A stretch of DNA of 64,000 bases from Echinarachnius parma (taxonomy: Eukaryota; Echinodermata; Echinoidea; Clypeasteroida; Echinarachniidae), in the NCBI GenBank assembly GCA_037951105.1, contig JBAMJV010003844.1, positions 186,001 through 250,000 of the forward strand. The letters run 5' to 3'. The notes under the pieces are model-generated. The model had not been told where the DNA came from. It searched no databases and saw only the letters and a list, made by a program, of their open reading frames with translations. Below, in pieces: positions 31,400-45,100 of the stretch (positions are counted from its first letter, which is position 1; each line of letters begins with the position of its first letter). The translations under genes were made by a program, and so were the position numbers.

Positions 31400-33260
31400 G
31401 TTGTTGCTGTTACTTGTTAGTTGTTACTAGGCTGTTTTTTTTTTAGTTGGTGGTGGTGTTACTTTTAGTTATTGTTGTTACTGTTATAACAATGAGATTT
31501 TTTCCCTTGTAGATGCAACAACAATTGATTTGCCCTAATTCATATGTATTATAAACAGTTGACAAAAAAGGAGAGATACAAAACAAAAACTAGTAATCTG
31601 CAAATCGAATAAATAAAAGTACGGTACTTTGGATTGATCGGGGATAATCGCTCACCATGACTAAGAAACAACAGGAGCCCAATTAACAGACTCCCTTGAA
31701 TGATTCCACAAACAATGTCAACAAACGACAAACAATATTGATCTGCGAAATGCCAATAAGATACGTAGTTATGGGATGTAAACTGTATTACAATGCAGCG
31801 AATAACTGTTCTATTTTTACTACTACTGAAATAAAACTGAGGTTACAGTACCGAGTCTTTACAATGACATCAGCAGTGTTTGTTCTTGAATGATTTTCAA
31901 GTGAATAAATTAATCGTAAAAAATAATGTTAAAAAGTTATACGACATATCCCCGCTAGATGGCGATATACAACTCAATTCGTCAAGTACTGGTGTGTGTC
32001 AAAACAATCCAGGGACATGATCACGGATCATCGACACACACGCTCATCATGCATGAAGTACGACACGCATGCATCGTGCGATATATCGGACCACTGATTG
32101 TGAAGCATGTAACTATGAAAGGCAGTTAATGTTGAAATATAAAAGTTCGACGTTGACAGTAATAGCATCAGTACTCTGTTCATTTCAAATTGGTAGGCCT
32201 ACCGTACGGCGTATTTCACAACAATACATTGCAACAATTCTGAATATATTATTTAAAACATCTAGAGAAACTGACTCATTGAAAGTGTCTTGATGGCTCG
32301 AAGACCTGACTTTGGGGGGCACCCACATTTGGGGACAATATTAATGGGGGCAGCTTTGCTGTCATAGGTTATCATGCATGTTACATGTACGTAGGCTATT
32401 CAATAATAAAGCAGTTATAAGGAAAAATATTAATTATTTGACACTGAAAAGCTAGATATTTGGTCGCATTCTTATTTCCCTTATGAGTCGGTGTATATTG
32501 AGCAAGTTTGGGCATCTCACTTTAAAATTAATTACGTTCTCCAAATTAATTTTTTAGAACTTAGAAGGCCTATTATCTTTTCTCATTATGTGTAAGAAAC
32601 TAAGTTCATGTTTATTTTATGCTTTATATTTTGTTGAAAATGTGGAAAATAAATAAATAAATCAAATCATCTTCTGTCTGAATTATGCCTCCTGCAATTT
32701 TAAGATTTTAGCAAACTATTTAGAGTATACTATTGGACAAAAATAGAATTGCGAACCGTGTCTGAATTGTCACTACGATAATATTTTTTCCCATTTTGGC
32801 CAACCATAGTCTACCACACAGCTTTGTGCGTGTACGGTCTTTTAAATTTAGGACGCATCAAACTGTACGCTGGCCAGCTGATATATGACCCCTGAAAAAA
32901 CCGGCACTACAAATAACGTGTACGGTACGTACGTATGCATGTAAACGGGGTACGGTATACCGAACCCATGATCATGAATGGACTGATGCGGTGATTTTAA
33001 TATTTGTATCGTGTCTTAAAACAGATTGACTACCGCAGATTCAGCTTAAAAGACCACGATAAATTGCAATAAAAAGGATATCTGGATTTGCTTCGAATTC
33101 GTAAAGGTATGTAAATTTTTTGTTTCTTCTAAAATTAGAAAATGAAAGATTGCCGAGTTGAGCTGAGGGGCTGACTGTGCAGCTGAGCCTGCCCCGTCCC
33201 CCGACCGCGCCCGGTGCGGTGGCGAGGCTTCCCGCAGTCATACTAGTCTAGAGAGCTTCT
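31400..33260. other. Intergenic DNA, no gene seen
   Basis: AT-rich sequence with short GTT-rich runs. A GC-rich patch at 33160-33240 and a possible retroposon tail with AATAAATAAATAAATC near 32648 are the only marked features. Confidence 0.4.
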
Positions 33261-33267
33261 TCTTTTT

Positions 33268-33400
33268 GTCTGACGTGAATGAATGAATGAATGATCGTTT
33301 ATTTCCAACAACAAACAAGATACAAGTTTACAATGAATATGGGTATACAGATTGGAAAAAGGAGGTCTACTAAAAAGTGCAATGCTTGTAGTTGTAGATT
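33268..33400 (-). mobile_element. 3' end of a non-LTR retrotransposon
   Basis: On the reverse strand a GGAAATAAACGATC segment runs into (ATTC)n, the usual form of a LINE 3' tail. Only the tail region is recognisable. Confidence 0.45.
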
Positions 33401-33691
33401 GTAGGTCTCTATTAGTCTAAGAAGACGAAAGGTAGAGTCTAGAGACACTTACATTAAAGTCATACATGTAAAGTGTCCAAATCCACGAAAATTACTTGGA
33501 GCTTCATCGTTTCTCTTCTACCGTGTTGTTTAGCTTATGGTAAGAGAAGAATAAAATAGGGTTTGATTTTTCCAAATGTCCCTTTAGTATGAAGATAATT
33601 ATCATTGAAAATCATTATTTCTAAAGCGTTAATCAACGCAATTGAAAAAAAGTACAATTGTCTCAGCATAGAACGTCCGCATGCAGCACCC

Positions 33692-34678
33692 TAGATCGAC
33701 AAATCTATCGCTTTCATGGCCTTTTTGACATTATTATTGTTATTTTCACTGTCGGCATTCTAGCGATAGACGCGACCGATACGCGGTGCCTTAAGAGGCA
33801 AGAACACCGTAGCTCTACAGTAAAAGTTACTTACGGAAAATCATTTTTTTTTGCACATAAAACACAACATATTTAGTATTTTGAGCGACATTTGTAGCCC
33901 TATCAATACATTTAGGGCTGTTATAATACTTTAACTCACCGATCTCGTGTGTCACTATACATTTCATTCTATAATTACGGCGAATTGTGAGATTTTCCAC
34001 AATTTTCCATCACTCTTCGTCGGTCTTTCGCCGTTCAAACTGCCGTTATCGTACACAGATGCAATAATTACGGTATCGCTAGCGTGCACACAAAAAAAAA
34101 AAAAAAAAAAAACGACGCAAAATTAAAATGAGTTATTTGACTTGACAAACTGTTACCGCTACATTTTTAGCAAATAATTGTGGGCCAGTGATTCCAATAA
34201 TTATTCGGTAGCGGTAACAGTTTGTCAAGTCAAATAACTCATTTAAATTTTGCGTCGTTTTTTTTTTTTTTTTTTTTTGTGTGCACGCTAGCGATACCGT
34301 AATTATTGCATCTGTGTACGATAACGGCAGTTTGAACGGCGAAAGACCGACGAAGAGTGATGGAAAATTGTGGAAAATCTCACAATTCGCCGTAATTATA
34401 GAATGAAATGTATAGTGACACACGAGATCGGTGAGTTAAAGTATTATAACAGCCCTAAATGTATTGATAGGGCTACAAATGTCGCTCAAAATACTAAATA
34501 TGTTGTGTTTTATGTGCAAAAAAAAATGATTTTCCGTAAGTAACTTTTACTGTAGAGCTACGGTGTTCTTGCCTCTTAAGGCACCGCGTATCGGTCGCGT
34601 CTATCGCTAGAATGCCGACAGTGAAAATAACAATAATAATGTCAAAAAGGCCATGAAAGCGATAGATTTGTCGATCTA
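33692..34678. mobile_element. 987-bp palindromic MULE-like element with 9-bp TSD
   Basis: Ends TAGATCGACAAATCTATCG and its complement are flanked by GCAGCACCC on both sides (33683-33691, 34679-34687). Arms of nearly 490 bp pair almost perfectly around about 34180. Nine-bp duplications and very long inverted ends are typical of Mutator-like elements. No transposase. Confidence 0.88.
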
Positions 34679-35202
34679 GCAGCACCCGTGAGAACATTGC
34701 GGAGATTGAACTTTGAGCCGAGCGAGTTCAAATTCCATGAATTATGTACTACGTGTGTAAAAATACACGGATGCGAATATCTCAAACGGATCATTCATTA
34801 CTACGACAAAAGTATGGCAGACCATCAGTATTCGGTGATAAAATATGAACTCAATATTCGTTTTTTTCACTAGGTAAACAGTGTTCGTTTTCTTTCAAAC
34901 TTTCACAAATCTTTCAATTGTATTTTACAATGATATTGATGTAGGATTGAAGTCTCAAATGCCATTTTGTGCAATATCTGACACTTTACATGCATCACTT
35001 TAACATTTGGACTTTTTTTTTTAACATGTCATACCTTACGTCTTATTTTATATAATTTTAAAAAGCATGACTTAAATTTGCCTGGCATACTGAGGTGTGT
35101 ATACCGTGATGGTAACACTTTATAGGCTTTAACGGCAAACACACTTATAATAAAAACACAATATCATACTTTAAATAACATATCTCGGTTCATACTTATG
35201 TT

Positions 35203-36141
35203 TAGATCGACAAATCTATCGCTTTCATGGCCTTTTTGACATTATTATTGTTATTTTCACTGTCGGCATTCTAGCGATAGACGCGACCGATACGCGGTGC
35301 CTTAAGAGGCAAGAACACCGTAAGTCCGCAGTAAAAGTTACTTACGGAATAACATTTTTGTTGGGACATAAAACACCACATTCTCACACTTTGAGCGACA
35401 TTTGTAGCCCTATCAATACATTTAGGGCTGATATAATACTTTAACTCACCGATATCGTGTGTCGCTATACATGTCATTCTATAATTACGGCGAATTGTGA
35501 GATTTTCCACAATTTTCCATGCCTCTTCTTCGGTCTTTCGCGGTACTTTTTGTTCAAACTGCAAAAAAAAAATATATAACGTGCATCCGTATGCGCGAAC
35601 ACTTTTTCAGAAACTTAGGCAGCTAGGTACGGTACAGCGCGCGCGCCGCAAAGCTGCTATAACTTGGCGCGCCCAAGTTCTGTATAGCAGCTTTGCGGCG
35701 CGCGCGCTGTACCGTACCTAGCTGCCTAAGTTTCTGAAAAAGTGTTCGCGCATACGGATGCACGTTATATTTTTTTTTTTTGCAGTTTGAACAAAAAGTA
35801 CCGCGAAAGACCGAAGAAGAGGCATGGAAAATTGTGGAAAATCTCACAATTCGCCGTTATTATAGAATGACATGTATAGCGACACACGATATCGGTGAGT
35901 TAAAGTATTATATCAGCCCTAAATGTATTGATAGGGCTACAAATGTCGCTCAAAGTGTGAGAATGTGGTGTTTTATGTCCCAACAAAAATGTTATTCCGT
36001 AAGTAACTTTTACTGCGGACTTACGGTGTTCTTGCCTCTTAAGGCACCGCGTATCGGTCGCGTCTATCGCTAGAATGCCGACAGTGAAAATAACAATAAT
36101 AATGTCAAAAAGGCCATGAAAGCGATAGATTTGTCGATCTA
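35203..36141. mobile_element. 939-bp palindromic MULE-like element with 9-bp TSD
   Basis: Same ends as the element at 33692, here flanked by ACTTATGTT on both sides (35194-35202, 36142-36150). The outer 350 bp match the first copy; the centre is different and includes GGTACGGTACAGCGCGCGCG in both orientations around a short spacer. The mirrored 97-codon frames arise from symmetry. Confidence 0.9.
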
Positions 36142-36479
36142 ACTTATGTTATGCATGGACATCAATGATCCAAATCGTAAAATGTCTGATGCTCCATTCG
36201 TTTTATTTATACTGAAATTTACTATAAAACTGGCAAGATTACAGAAGTGACGAAAATGGTATCCGAATTTGTTCGCTGCATATCAGGTGATCGAAAACTT
36301 GTCGGCAATGCGCGAGGTCGCAGGCCAAACTTTGGTGTACGAGCCTGGATGTGCGCGCGTTCTGTACAGCGATTGATCTATTTCTGCGTGCGCGATACAC
36401 CCCTGTACACGTACATGTGAGTATGGTACATACAGTCCCTGGCTTATTGTATTAGTCAACCGATCGCCACTTACGCGCG

Positions 36480-36594
36480 GAATACCTCCTATCCCAGCAT
36501 GCATTGCCGACGAGTTTTCGGTCACCTGACATTGCATGCAGCGAACAAAGACGAAGGAAATAACAGTCATCATCATCATCATCATCAATTTGAG
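36480..36594 (+). other. ACLY: Probable ACLY non-coding first exon
   Basis: A CpG-containing stretch ending in a CATCATCAT run and AATTTGAG meets a consensus GTAAGT donor at 36595. It lies upstream of the only acceptor (41897) leading to the ACLY start codon. The 5' boundary is a guess; the local rise in CpG from about 36240 suggests a promoter. Confidence 0.4.
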
Positions 36595-36599
36595 GTAAG

Positions 36600-38960
36600 T
36601 TATCATTCTTTTGCAACAAATTAAATAGCATGCAAGGTAGGTTGAAGGTTTAATTCATGTCTAGAACTAAAAAAATAAAAATAATAATAGATGTAAAGTT
36701 GTTGAAACCACCCGTCGCAAAATTTCTCAAAATTTTTTAACGTCTCGTCACAGCGCCGTACTTCGTACGGCGCTGATCACAGTTAGACTTAAATCATCTC
36801 CCTCATGATTAGCCCCTATACAAACACAAACATCCCCCCTCTCCCTCCTGATCTACGCCGGTGCTCACATACACACTCATTTAATTCCACACGGTTTCTC
36901 AATTTGATTTTGTGCAGTTCTAAGGTTTTGGGGGACCAAATTTTGCAAATTTAAAGCGATCCATTTACTTCATGTTTCCGTAAGTGATATTTGAGACTTC
37001 AATCATATAGCAATATAGTTTTTCTGCTGAATGATGTGTGATATAGTTTCATAGAAATAGAACACTTTGTATAGATCTACTGACAAGTGGGGGATAGGGA
37101 AGGGGAGGGGGGAATCAATCCGGCATTGCCCCAAATGGGAAATCAAATTTGTATTTGTTTGAGAGTTAAAAGAAGACTTTATTGGTGAAATGCACTACTT
37201 TGATGATTCATATCATGATTTTAGAAAACCATTCCATACAAATAAATCGTATTTGAAACCTTTAACTTTTCCCAAATTTCAACTATTCAAAACATGAATC
37301 ATCAAAGAGTAATGGAACGATCCTCAAAATCCATTACGTGAAGGATGCAATAATATACGTTTCTCGTGAAAATCACTGTAGGCCAATCTACTAAGTAAAA
37401 CCCCGTCTTAACTGGGAGAAATAGTCGAGGTGACATCCTGACGTTATCCGGATGAGATCCTACCCCGTTCCAGTTAAGACGCTTCAATCGGGGTAACGTC
37501 AGGACGACATCGGGGTGAGTTTCAGCCTAGTCAGGCCAGGGTGACATCCCGGTACAACGTCCAGATGTCACCTCGATGTCATCCTGACAAACGGCCAGTT
37601 AAGACGCAGAACAAAGTTACCTGGGTTGATGACGTCAGGCGGGCATGCGCAAATGGGCCGTGAAAAATGTAAACAATGCAGCGATCACGTTTTGGATCGG
37701 GAACATACTCTTGTAAACAAGGTTGCCAATTTAACTTGCTCTAAGCTTACACCATACATTCATAATTTTACACTGGCATTGCTCAAATAATGTGAGTTGT
37801 AATACTATTAATAAATAAATCGCAAATTTAAAAAGCTACAATTAGGTAAGCACTACATCAAACATCTAACTGTGCGCACTCAATTCAGCAACAATCGCTG
37901 ATCAGGCACACGTGTATCGGTATAAATACTGAAAGGAGGTGCGGTTGTTATGGTAAACCTACCCGAGTGAGGTTTGTGCGGGTGGCTGGTTAAGACACCG
38001 GCCATGAGCCTGGCAAAGGATCACCCCGTGTTTTACGATTAGACCACCAACTGTTTCTTATCCAAGTGACACAGATGTAAGGTCTATTAAGATGGGGCTC
38101 GAAACCATACATGAAATATATATATTAATTCATTATTTTCTTCCTATTTGGTCGCTACAAAAATAGACAAGAACATTACAAATAATATCAACAATAAAAT
38201 GACCCGAAATGTGGTGGTACAATATTTATCAGCACGTGCCCTCATGGCCTCATAGACCCCTGTTTATGGAGCACACGCACAACATAAACAGACACAAGAC
38301 GTGAGAAAAAGTAATTTACCTTGTTTACTTCGCAATTCTTCAATTGACATAACAAACAAGATTCTTTACTTTAAAAAATGGACCAGTTTGTTCGGGCCGA
38401 GAATTCGAATTTTGCGTATACATACACCCTTGGCCGAGCTTTGGCGTATTCAAGTTTGATACGGCACAGCAGTTTACAATGGGTAATTGTGCGCAAACAA
38501 CGGAGTACAAAGGTCATGCTTGTACGTAAAGCGAGCACACAATCATAGTTCTGCTTCAATGACGTCACAGCATCCGTGCAGATGAGTTCATTAGCATATT
38601 ACACAAAAAAAAGGTACTTTTGAAAAAGAAATGCAGACTTTATTGGAGGTTATACATTTGAAATTTTTGTGGAGATCAACCTTTGAGGGTATACAGAACA
38701 ACATTTTTTTTTTTTAATTCGTCAATACAGTCTTCTTTTAACATATTGAGGTTTCTGTCCACTAAAATAGGAAATGCCTTAATTTGTACTTGCCCAAATT
38801 GGCCATAAAGCAAATAAGAGGCATTTACCCTAGATGGCTTACTGTAGGATTTACTTCTCCTGCATTCATATAGGGCATGATATTTTTGCTAATTTCAAAG
38901 AGTTAGCAATGTCATTCCTTACACTACATGTACTAGTATATCCCCTAATGAAGTGTAAAT
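36600..38960. other. ACLY intron 1, 5' part
   Basis: AT-rich intron DNA. At 37393-37612 a cluster of GTCTTAACTGG and its complement CCAGTTAAGAC, with repeated GGTGACATC blocks, suggests an old inverted-repeat insertion. Nothing coding seen. Confidence 0.4.
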
Positions 38961-38969
38961 AAATGTTGT

Positions 38970-40445
38970 GAAATTTTTTGCTATAATCTTGGAAACATTT
39001 TTTAATTTGGTCTTAATACATTACTGATGAGAAAAAGTGATGTTTCCATTTTTTATTTTTGGTCCCAGGGTGCATTTTGGCGATTTTAAAGATAATTAGC
39101 TAATTTGCATATTTGTGAAATAAGGTCAGGGGTCATTTTCTATCTAGGAATAGTACAATATTGATAAAAACTAGTATTCTAGGGTATTTTGGGGCAAGGA
39201 TTCCATTTCCGGTGCTCGTTTGTAAGTGATGTATGGGAAACACTCTGAAATCCAAGATGGCTGCCCCTAATTTGCATATTTATGATTATTATTGATTTTC
39301 ACTGGCTACAGCCCCTAATAAGCAATCAATCCGGATTATTATTTGTCAGTTATGTTCTAAGTATGTATTTAAGATATCAAAGATGAGTTGCCATCGTGGC
39401 AACCTCTAGCAATGCATATTATTTGCATAATTATGTATTTTACCTAATTTGCATATTCCCCAAAATCGAGTATATTGGGAACCCGGCAAGTAAAAAAGAC
39501 AAGTAATACCACTTTTCCAAGGTTTTGGGGGGCAGCAGATCCATTTTTGATACTTATTTACCTGTATCACCATGGCATCCATCTCAAATCCAAGATGACT
39601 GCTCCCTAAATTACACATGTTATCATACACGACTATATTATTTCGGTTATATTAGATTGATATTATAATGTTTTGACTTTTAATAATTGGAATGAGCAAC
39701 TAGAATATTTGAATCACAATGCAGTTGTTTGCTTACAGTAAGCAAATCATAATTTTATCAATTAAATGCCGTTTAAGTAGCAAATAGCATTATTTACTTT
39801 AAAATGACAATCGCGGCCATCTTGAATTTATGTAGGTTGCCGAGGTGATACAGGTAAATAAGTATCATGAATGGATTCGTTGCCCCCTTAAACCTTGGAA
39901 AAGTGGTATTACTTGTCTTTTTTACTTGCCGGGTTCCCAATATACTCGATTTGGGGGAATATGCAAATTAGGTAAAATACATATTTATGCAAATAATATG
40001 CATTGCTAGAGGTTGCCATGATGTTAACTCATCTTTGATATCTTAAATACATACTTAGAACATAACTGACAAATAATAATCCGGAATTATTGCTTATTAG
40101 GGGCTGTAGCCACTGAAAATCAATAATATTCATAAATATGCAAATTAGGGGAAGCCATCTTTGATTTCAGAGTGTTTCCCATACAGCACTTACAAACGAG
40201 CACCGGAAATGGAATCCTTGCCTCAAAATACCCTAGAATACTAGTTTTTATCAATATTGTACTATTCCTAGATAGAAAATGACCCCTGACCTTATTTCAC
40301 AAATATGCAAATTAGCTAATTATCTTTAAAATCGCCAAAATTCACCCTGGGACCAAAAATTAAAAATGGAAACATCACTTTTTCTCATCAGTAATGTATT
40401 TAGACCAAATTAAAAACTGTTTCCAAGATTATAGCAAAAAAAAAT
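38970..40445. mobile_element. 1.48 kb foldback element, family F1, copy 2
   Basis: GCTATAATCTTGGAAACATT on the left and CCAAGATTATAGC on the right open two inverted arms meeting near 39730. The inner arms match the element at 1996-3434. Confidence 0.85.
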
Positions 40446-41059
40446 GCTGCTTTACATAACCTGATAGACTATACATGTGCATCTTGCATTTTGTCTAGCT
40501 TTTATTAGAGCACTTCATGCTTATCTTTCATGCTTGGGCCTATCTTTCATACTTGGGCCTATATCCTACAGGCATCTGAAATACCAGCAACTACATGTAT
40601 GCTGGTCGGAAATTCACAAATATTACAGGTACCATCGGTGTGTGGTAGAGAAATTTCCTCTGTAATGTAATAGTACTGGTACTGGCACATGGTGGCTTTG
40701 TCCATACATGTAGTTGTATGCATTCCAGTACCACTGAGATCAGTACCCTTGTGAGTTATTCAGTTAAAGGGAGATCATTTATACTTGGTTCTAGAAGCAT
40801 CCTGTCATTTATTTTATTTGTCTTCTATCCTGCAAGTCATAGTGCTTATTCCAGTTATTTGGCTGAACAGCTCCATCCAAATTTAGGTAAGATGTTGCTT
40901 AAAGAAATATTTTTGACTGCATATTGTGCACAATTTAATGTTTAAAACTGTTAGTTGTGTCTTTGTTCATAGAATTGAATGTGTTTTAAATTCTTTCTTT
41001 TTTATTTAACTGAAGTGATATATCCATTTGTTTTCTAAGGGTTATATAGTTTGTTTGAA

Positions 41060-41815
41060 AAGTCATGAATAATAGCATGTACCACACATTACCACATGAG
41101 AAGGAGGGTATGCACTATTTGTTATGATATTGTTTTTATTATTGAAATATCAACTATTTTGGCAAAATATAAAAATAATGGATTACTTTGTAATGAGTAC
41201 AATACAAAACGTAGTGTTTTTCGTCTTCCTTTCTTGTAATGAGTTAGCACACCACACATACTTAGCTTTTAAAAGGGATCGTTGAGTTTTGGTATTTAAG
41301 AGAGTACAGTTTTGGTCAAACTGAATTTAAGTAACCAAAATCTGCACAATTACATTACAAACTAATACCATATTTGCCGGTGGCACACCTGTGTATTAAC
41401 AGCACCCCAAACTTTGCGTTGTCATTGAAGAGGAAAAAAAAATTTTCTAGATAGTTCAACTGCTGGGAATCATAGCACCATTATCAATTCCATGATTTCC
41501 CCCTAACTTTTGTAAACTCTAAGTACACAATACAACAACAACAACACAAGTCACATACTTGTTTCTGATTGGAGTACAGAAAAGCCTTTCCAGCTTTACC
41601 CTCCACAAAATCTGATATTATACTTGCCATATGTGGTATTTTCCTGAAATAAATTTCTCTATAACTTTTTCAGCTTGCACAAAATTATTTCTGAAATAAA
41701 ATGAGTCTATTTGAACGTTGCTTTTTCTTTATAACTTGCAGGATTCAGCACACCACACATAATAACCTTGTGAGAAAGAGCACACTATTTGTTACAATGA
41801 TATTGGTATGATTAA
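41060..41815 (+). repeat. Ghost copies of the ACLY 5'-UTR exon
   Basis: 41742-41803 repeats the acceptor and UTR (TTGCAG|GATTCAGCACA..., GAGCACACTATTTGTT) 156 bp before the real exon but loses the start region. More decayed relatives are at 41075-41120 and 41240-41262. Confidence 0.8.
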
Positions 41816-41897
41816 ATTCTCCAATTTGCTTTTGGAAAAGTTAAAATTAAGGGATCATTTTAGAGTACAATGTTTTTTTCTTCTTTATTTCTTGCAG

Positions 41898-42107
41898 GAT
41901 TCAGCACATCACACATAATAAGCCTGTTAGAAGGAGCACACTATTTGTTGAAGGATGTCGGCGAAAGCAATCCGTGAAGCCGGAGGGAAGGCCCTCCTCA
42001 GCAAGAGTCTCAAGAGCTCGGCGGTGTCGCCTTTCCGGGGCGCCACGGTAACCGAAGATGTCAACTGGAACGAGTTGACGGCTGCGAATCCCTGGCTGCT
42101 TACTGAG
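41898..42107 (+). CDS. ACLY: ACLY exon with 5' UTR end and start codon
   Basis: The acceptor TTGCAG is at 41897 and the ATG at 41955. It encodes 51 residues ending [10 protein letters not shown], matching vertebrate HPWLLSQ at the same splice point. The donor GTTCGT is weak. A decayed copy of its UTR part lies 156 bp upstream. Confidence 0.9.
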
Positions 42108-45100
42108 GTTCGTACCAAGCTCCTTGCTCGTACAATGCATTTGGAGAAATGTGTAGAGATGTGTAGGATGATGTATGTCACATTGGCCCGTATTCACAAA
42201 GGTGGTTTATACAAACCCTGGTTCAAACCGCGGTTTACATCTATGGAATGCCAATTGTAAATTCCTTACTTGTTAACAATGTTGATGGTACACATTCTCT
42301 CTCCATCAGTTTACAATTGGCATTCCATAGATGTAAACCGCGGTTTGAACCAGGGTTTGTACAAACCTCCTTTGTGAATACGGGCCTATGTGTGTGATGC
42401 TGTCTATGAAAGTGATCCATTAACTTCATATAAATGTCAACAAAGTGATATTGGAGACTTTAATCATGATGTCACACACGTGACCAGCAATTTTTTACCT
42501 CTGACCCTATTCAAACTCATTCCGAAAAGCAATATATATGATTTTCATGATAGACTGCAACATACATACGTGTATGAAAGGTTTATATCTATAGAGTAAA
42601 AACATAATACCTTAAAAGCTTACAAAAGCTCCCCCCTCTCATGATATCCAAATGCACACACCCCACACAAACTTTTAATTTTAAGCCTAAAGGCTAATTA
42701 CATATAGATGTGATTTCTCTCCCCCCCCCCCCCCCCCCCCCCAATGTAATTGCACCCCTTATCTGTGAACTCAAACACAAACATACAAGAATCTTCTTTT
42801 TGACACTATCTGTCACCCATCCTAAGAATTTACCCCCCACCTCCCACCCCTTTGGCAAACCTGGAAACTCTCCTTCTAACACACATGCATGCACCCACTC
42901 ACACACAAACACACCAACACACACATGCATGCAACCGCAACCGCACACACACGTATCCACGCAAGTACACACACACACACACACACAGACTAATTTATGT
43001 TTTGAATCCCACCCACACCCCTCCCCATATCTGGGATAGACCCTGATTATGACACTTGTTCCCCCTGTGGATAGTGGCCCTGTTATCCAGTGGGTGGATT
43101 GCAGCAAGTGAGGTGTGATATCCAATCAGTGTGATTGAAATGCTTGAAAGATATGCTTAGCCTGATGCGGGCACTGCACACAGCGTGTAGTAATACATCA
43201 TTGGATCTCAGAATTATTCTGCCCCCAACATGGCATTAACAACAATAAAAGACTTCCAATATTTTGAACGTATACATACAAAAAATGTGTTATTCATTAA
43301 TTATTGTTGTTTTTATGTTCCCAGGACGAAATACCAATTGAAATTCTAATGGGTACCCATTGAATTCAATGGGTACCCATTGAAATTCTAATTGGTACCA
43401 ATTTAATTTGATGGGTACCCATTGAAACTGAATTCAATTGGTACCCATTGGCATTGGTGTCAATGGGTACCCATTGAATTCAATTGGTACCCATTGTTTC
43501 CTTTTCCATATGCATGCTCTTTTATTACCAATTGAATTCAATTGGTTATTTTCAATTGGTAATTCTGATTACCGATTGATTTCAATTGGTAATATAGTCA
43601 ATGGGGTTGTTGTTTATATTACTGTTATCATCATTATCATCATTATTTTTAGTATTTTTTTTAATGATTATTTTGATAATAAACTGGTTTAATAATACAT
43701 GTTTTTATTTGAAATTGGAAGATCTGAACATTATTTTTTCAATTTGGTTGATGTTTATTTAGCCTAGGGATTACATTCTCATTGTTTAAATGTGTGTTGT
43801 TGCTTTTGGGGAATATATATTATTCTACATGTTAATTGCATTGAAGGCTGAGAAGAAAATTGTAAAGTGCTTTTTAAGCTCTTAGCCTCCAAATGAACTT
43901 GATAGGGACCAAAATGAAGAGAAATTAGATAAAGTTTATATAATTGAGATGCTATGTATACTCACTGGTATTCTGGCACAGTGCTCTCCACTTTAGGCAA
44001 CATTTAACTTCCTGTTTTAAAAAGAGGTAGGACCGTAGGATTTGATCATTTGACATAATCAGGTACACCAGAAGGGGTAAAATATAGCCTCCCCAATAAA
44101 GCGGACACTAATGTAAAGTTTGCCTTCATTCAGGCCTGCTTGCCATTCTGTGTATACTACAAGTGTATATTGGCAGTATTCAAGGTACTTGAATTGGAAA
44201 TTGAGATGGCTGCTGCTTATAAATACAGCCTTACAGGTCACATGCACACTGCTATTTCTGTCCCTTTTAACCCTTTCAGGACTTGGCCTGAATATACTTG
44301 AGCTTGTTTCTATATAGCAAAATCAAGCAGAGGTCCGCTACAGGTTAATAGAGCTCTGACAGTGTGCATCGATCCTTTCCCTCTCTCTTCATGATCCTCA
44401 CATCTTGATCAAGAATAGTATACTTTACAGCGATGCTCAAAACTAACTTGTTTTCCTTGTGGCCCAGTTGGGCAAGTAATAACAAGATTTCTCATATTTT
44501 AATGGCCTAGAACCTGAATCTCGCGGCTCTAATTAGACCAGTTAATGTTTGTTCTATTACGGAGCCCATTTGGGCAAGTAGATTTTGGCATTAATATTTA
44601 GTGGCCTTGTGTATAATGAGAGAAAAGGGCCCTGTTGCAAAAGAGATACAATCGAATCTAAGTTACAATTAATTGTAAGTCAGAAAATATGCGCATATCA
44701 ACCAATCAGATTTGCGCATTTAGAACACATGATCTGACTTACATTTAATAGTAAAGTCTACAATCGATTGTATCTCTCTCTGCATTTGGGCCAATATCAG
44801 GCAATGGGTGTGTTTACTATCCTATGAACGCTGTAATTAGCATTTTGAAACATTTTTCTGGCCCATTTTTGTAGCTGATATTAAAAATGCAAGCATATTT
44901 GTATACTGTGGTTAGTAACACTGTTTCAAACGTGAAAGAAACTTGTGCAATATTATATACTTTTACTTCTAGCCAAAATTGCCTTTACTATGTTTCTAGT
45001 ATACAAAGAAAGATCTATAGAAATGCTGTTCTTCAGCAGTTTCTGAATGGATTTTTGATCAGATACATTTTTTTTTTGGGGGGGGGGGGGGGAAATTATT

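Noticed and set aside
33041-33241. Reverse frame beginning in a GC-rich patch
   Set aside because: No similarity, no supported splice partners and a retroposon tail next to it; possible but unsupported as a first exon.
35271-36073. Mirrored 97-codon frames in the second palindrome
   Set aside because: Both are the same arm read from each side, and the matching arm of the element at 33692 carries a stop, so the frame is not conserved.
42694-43125. 143-codon reverse frame rich in Cys and Val
   Set aside because: It is a translation of CA/GT repeats and a poly-C run.
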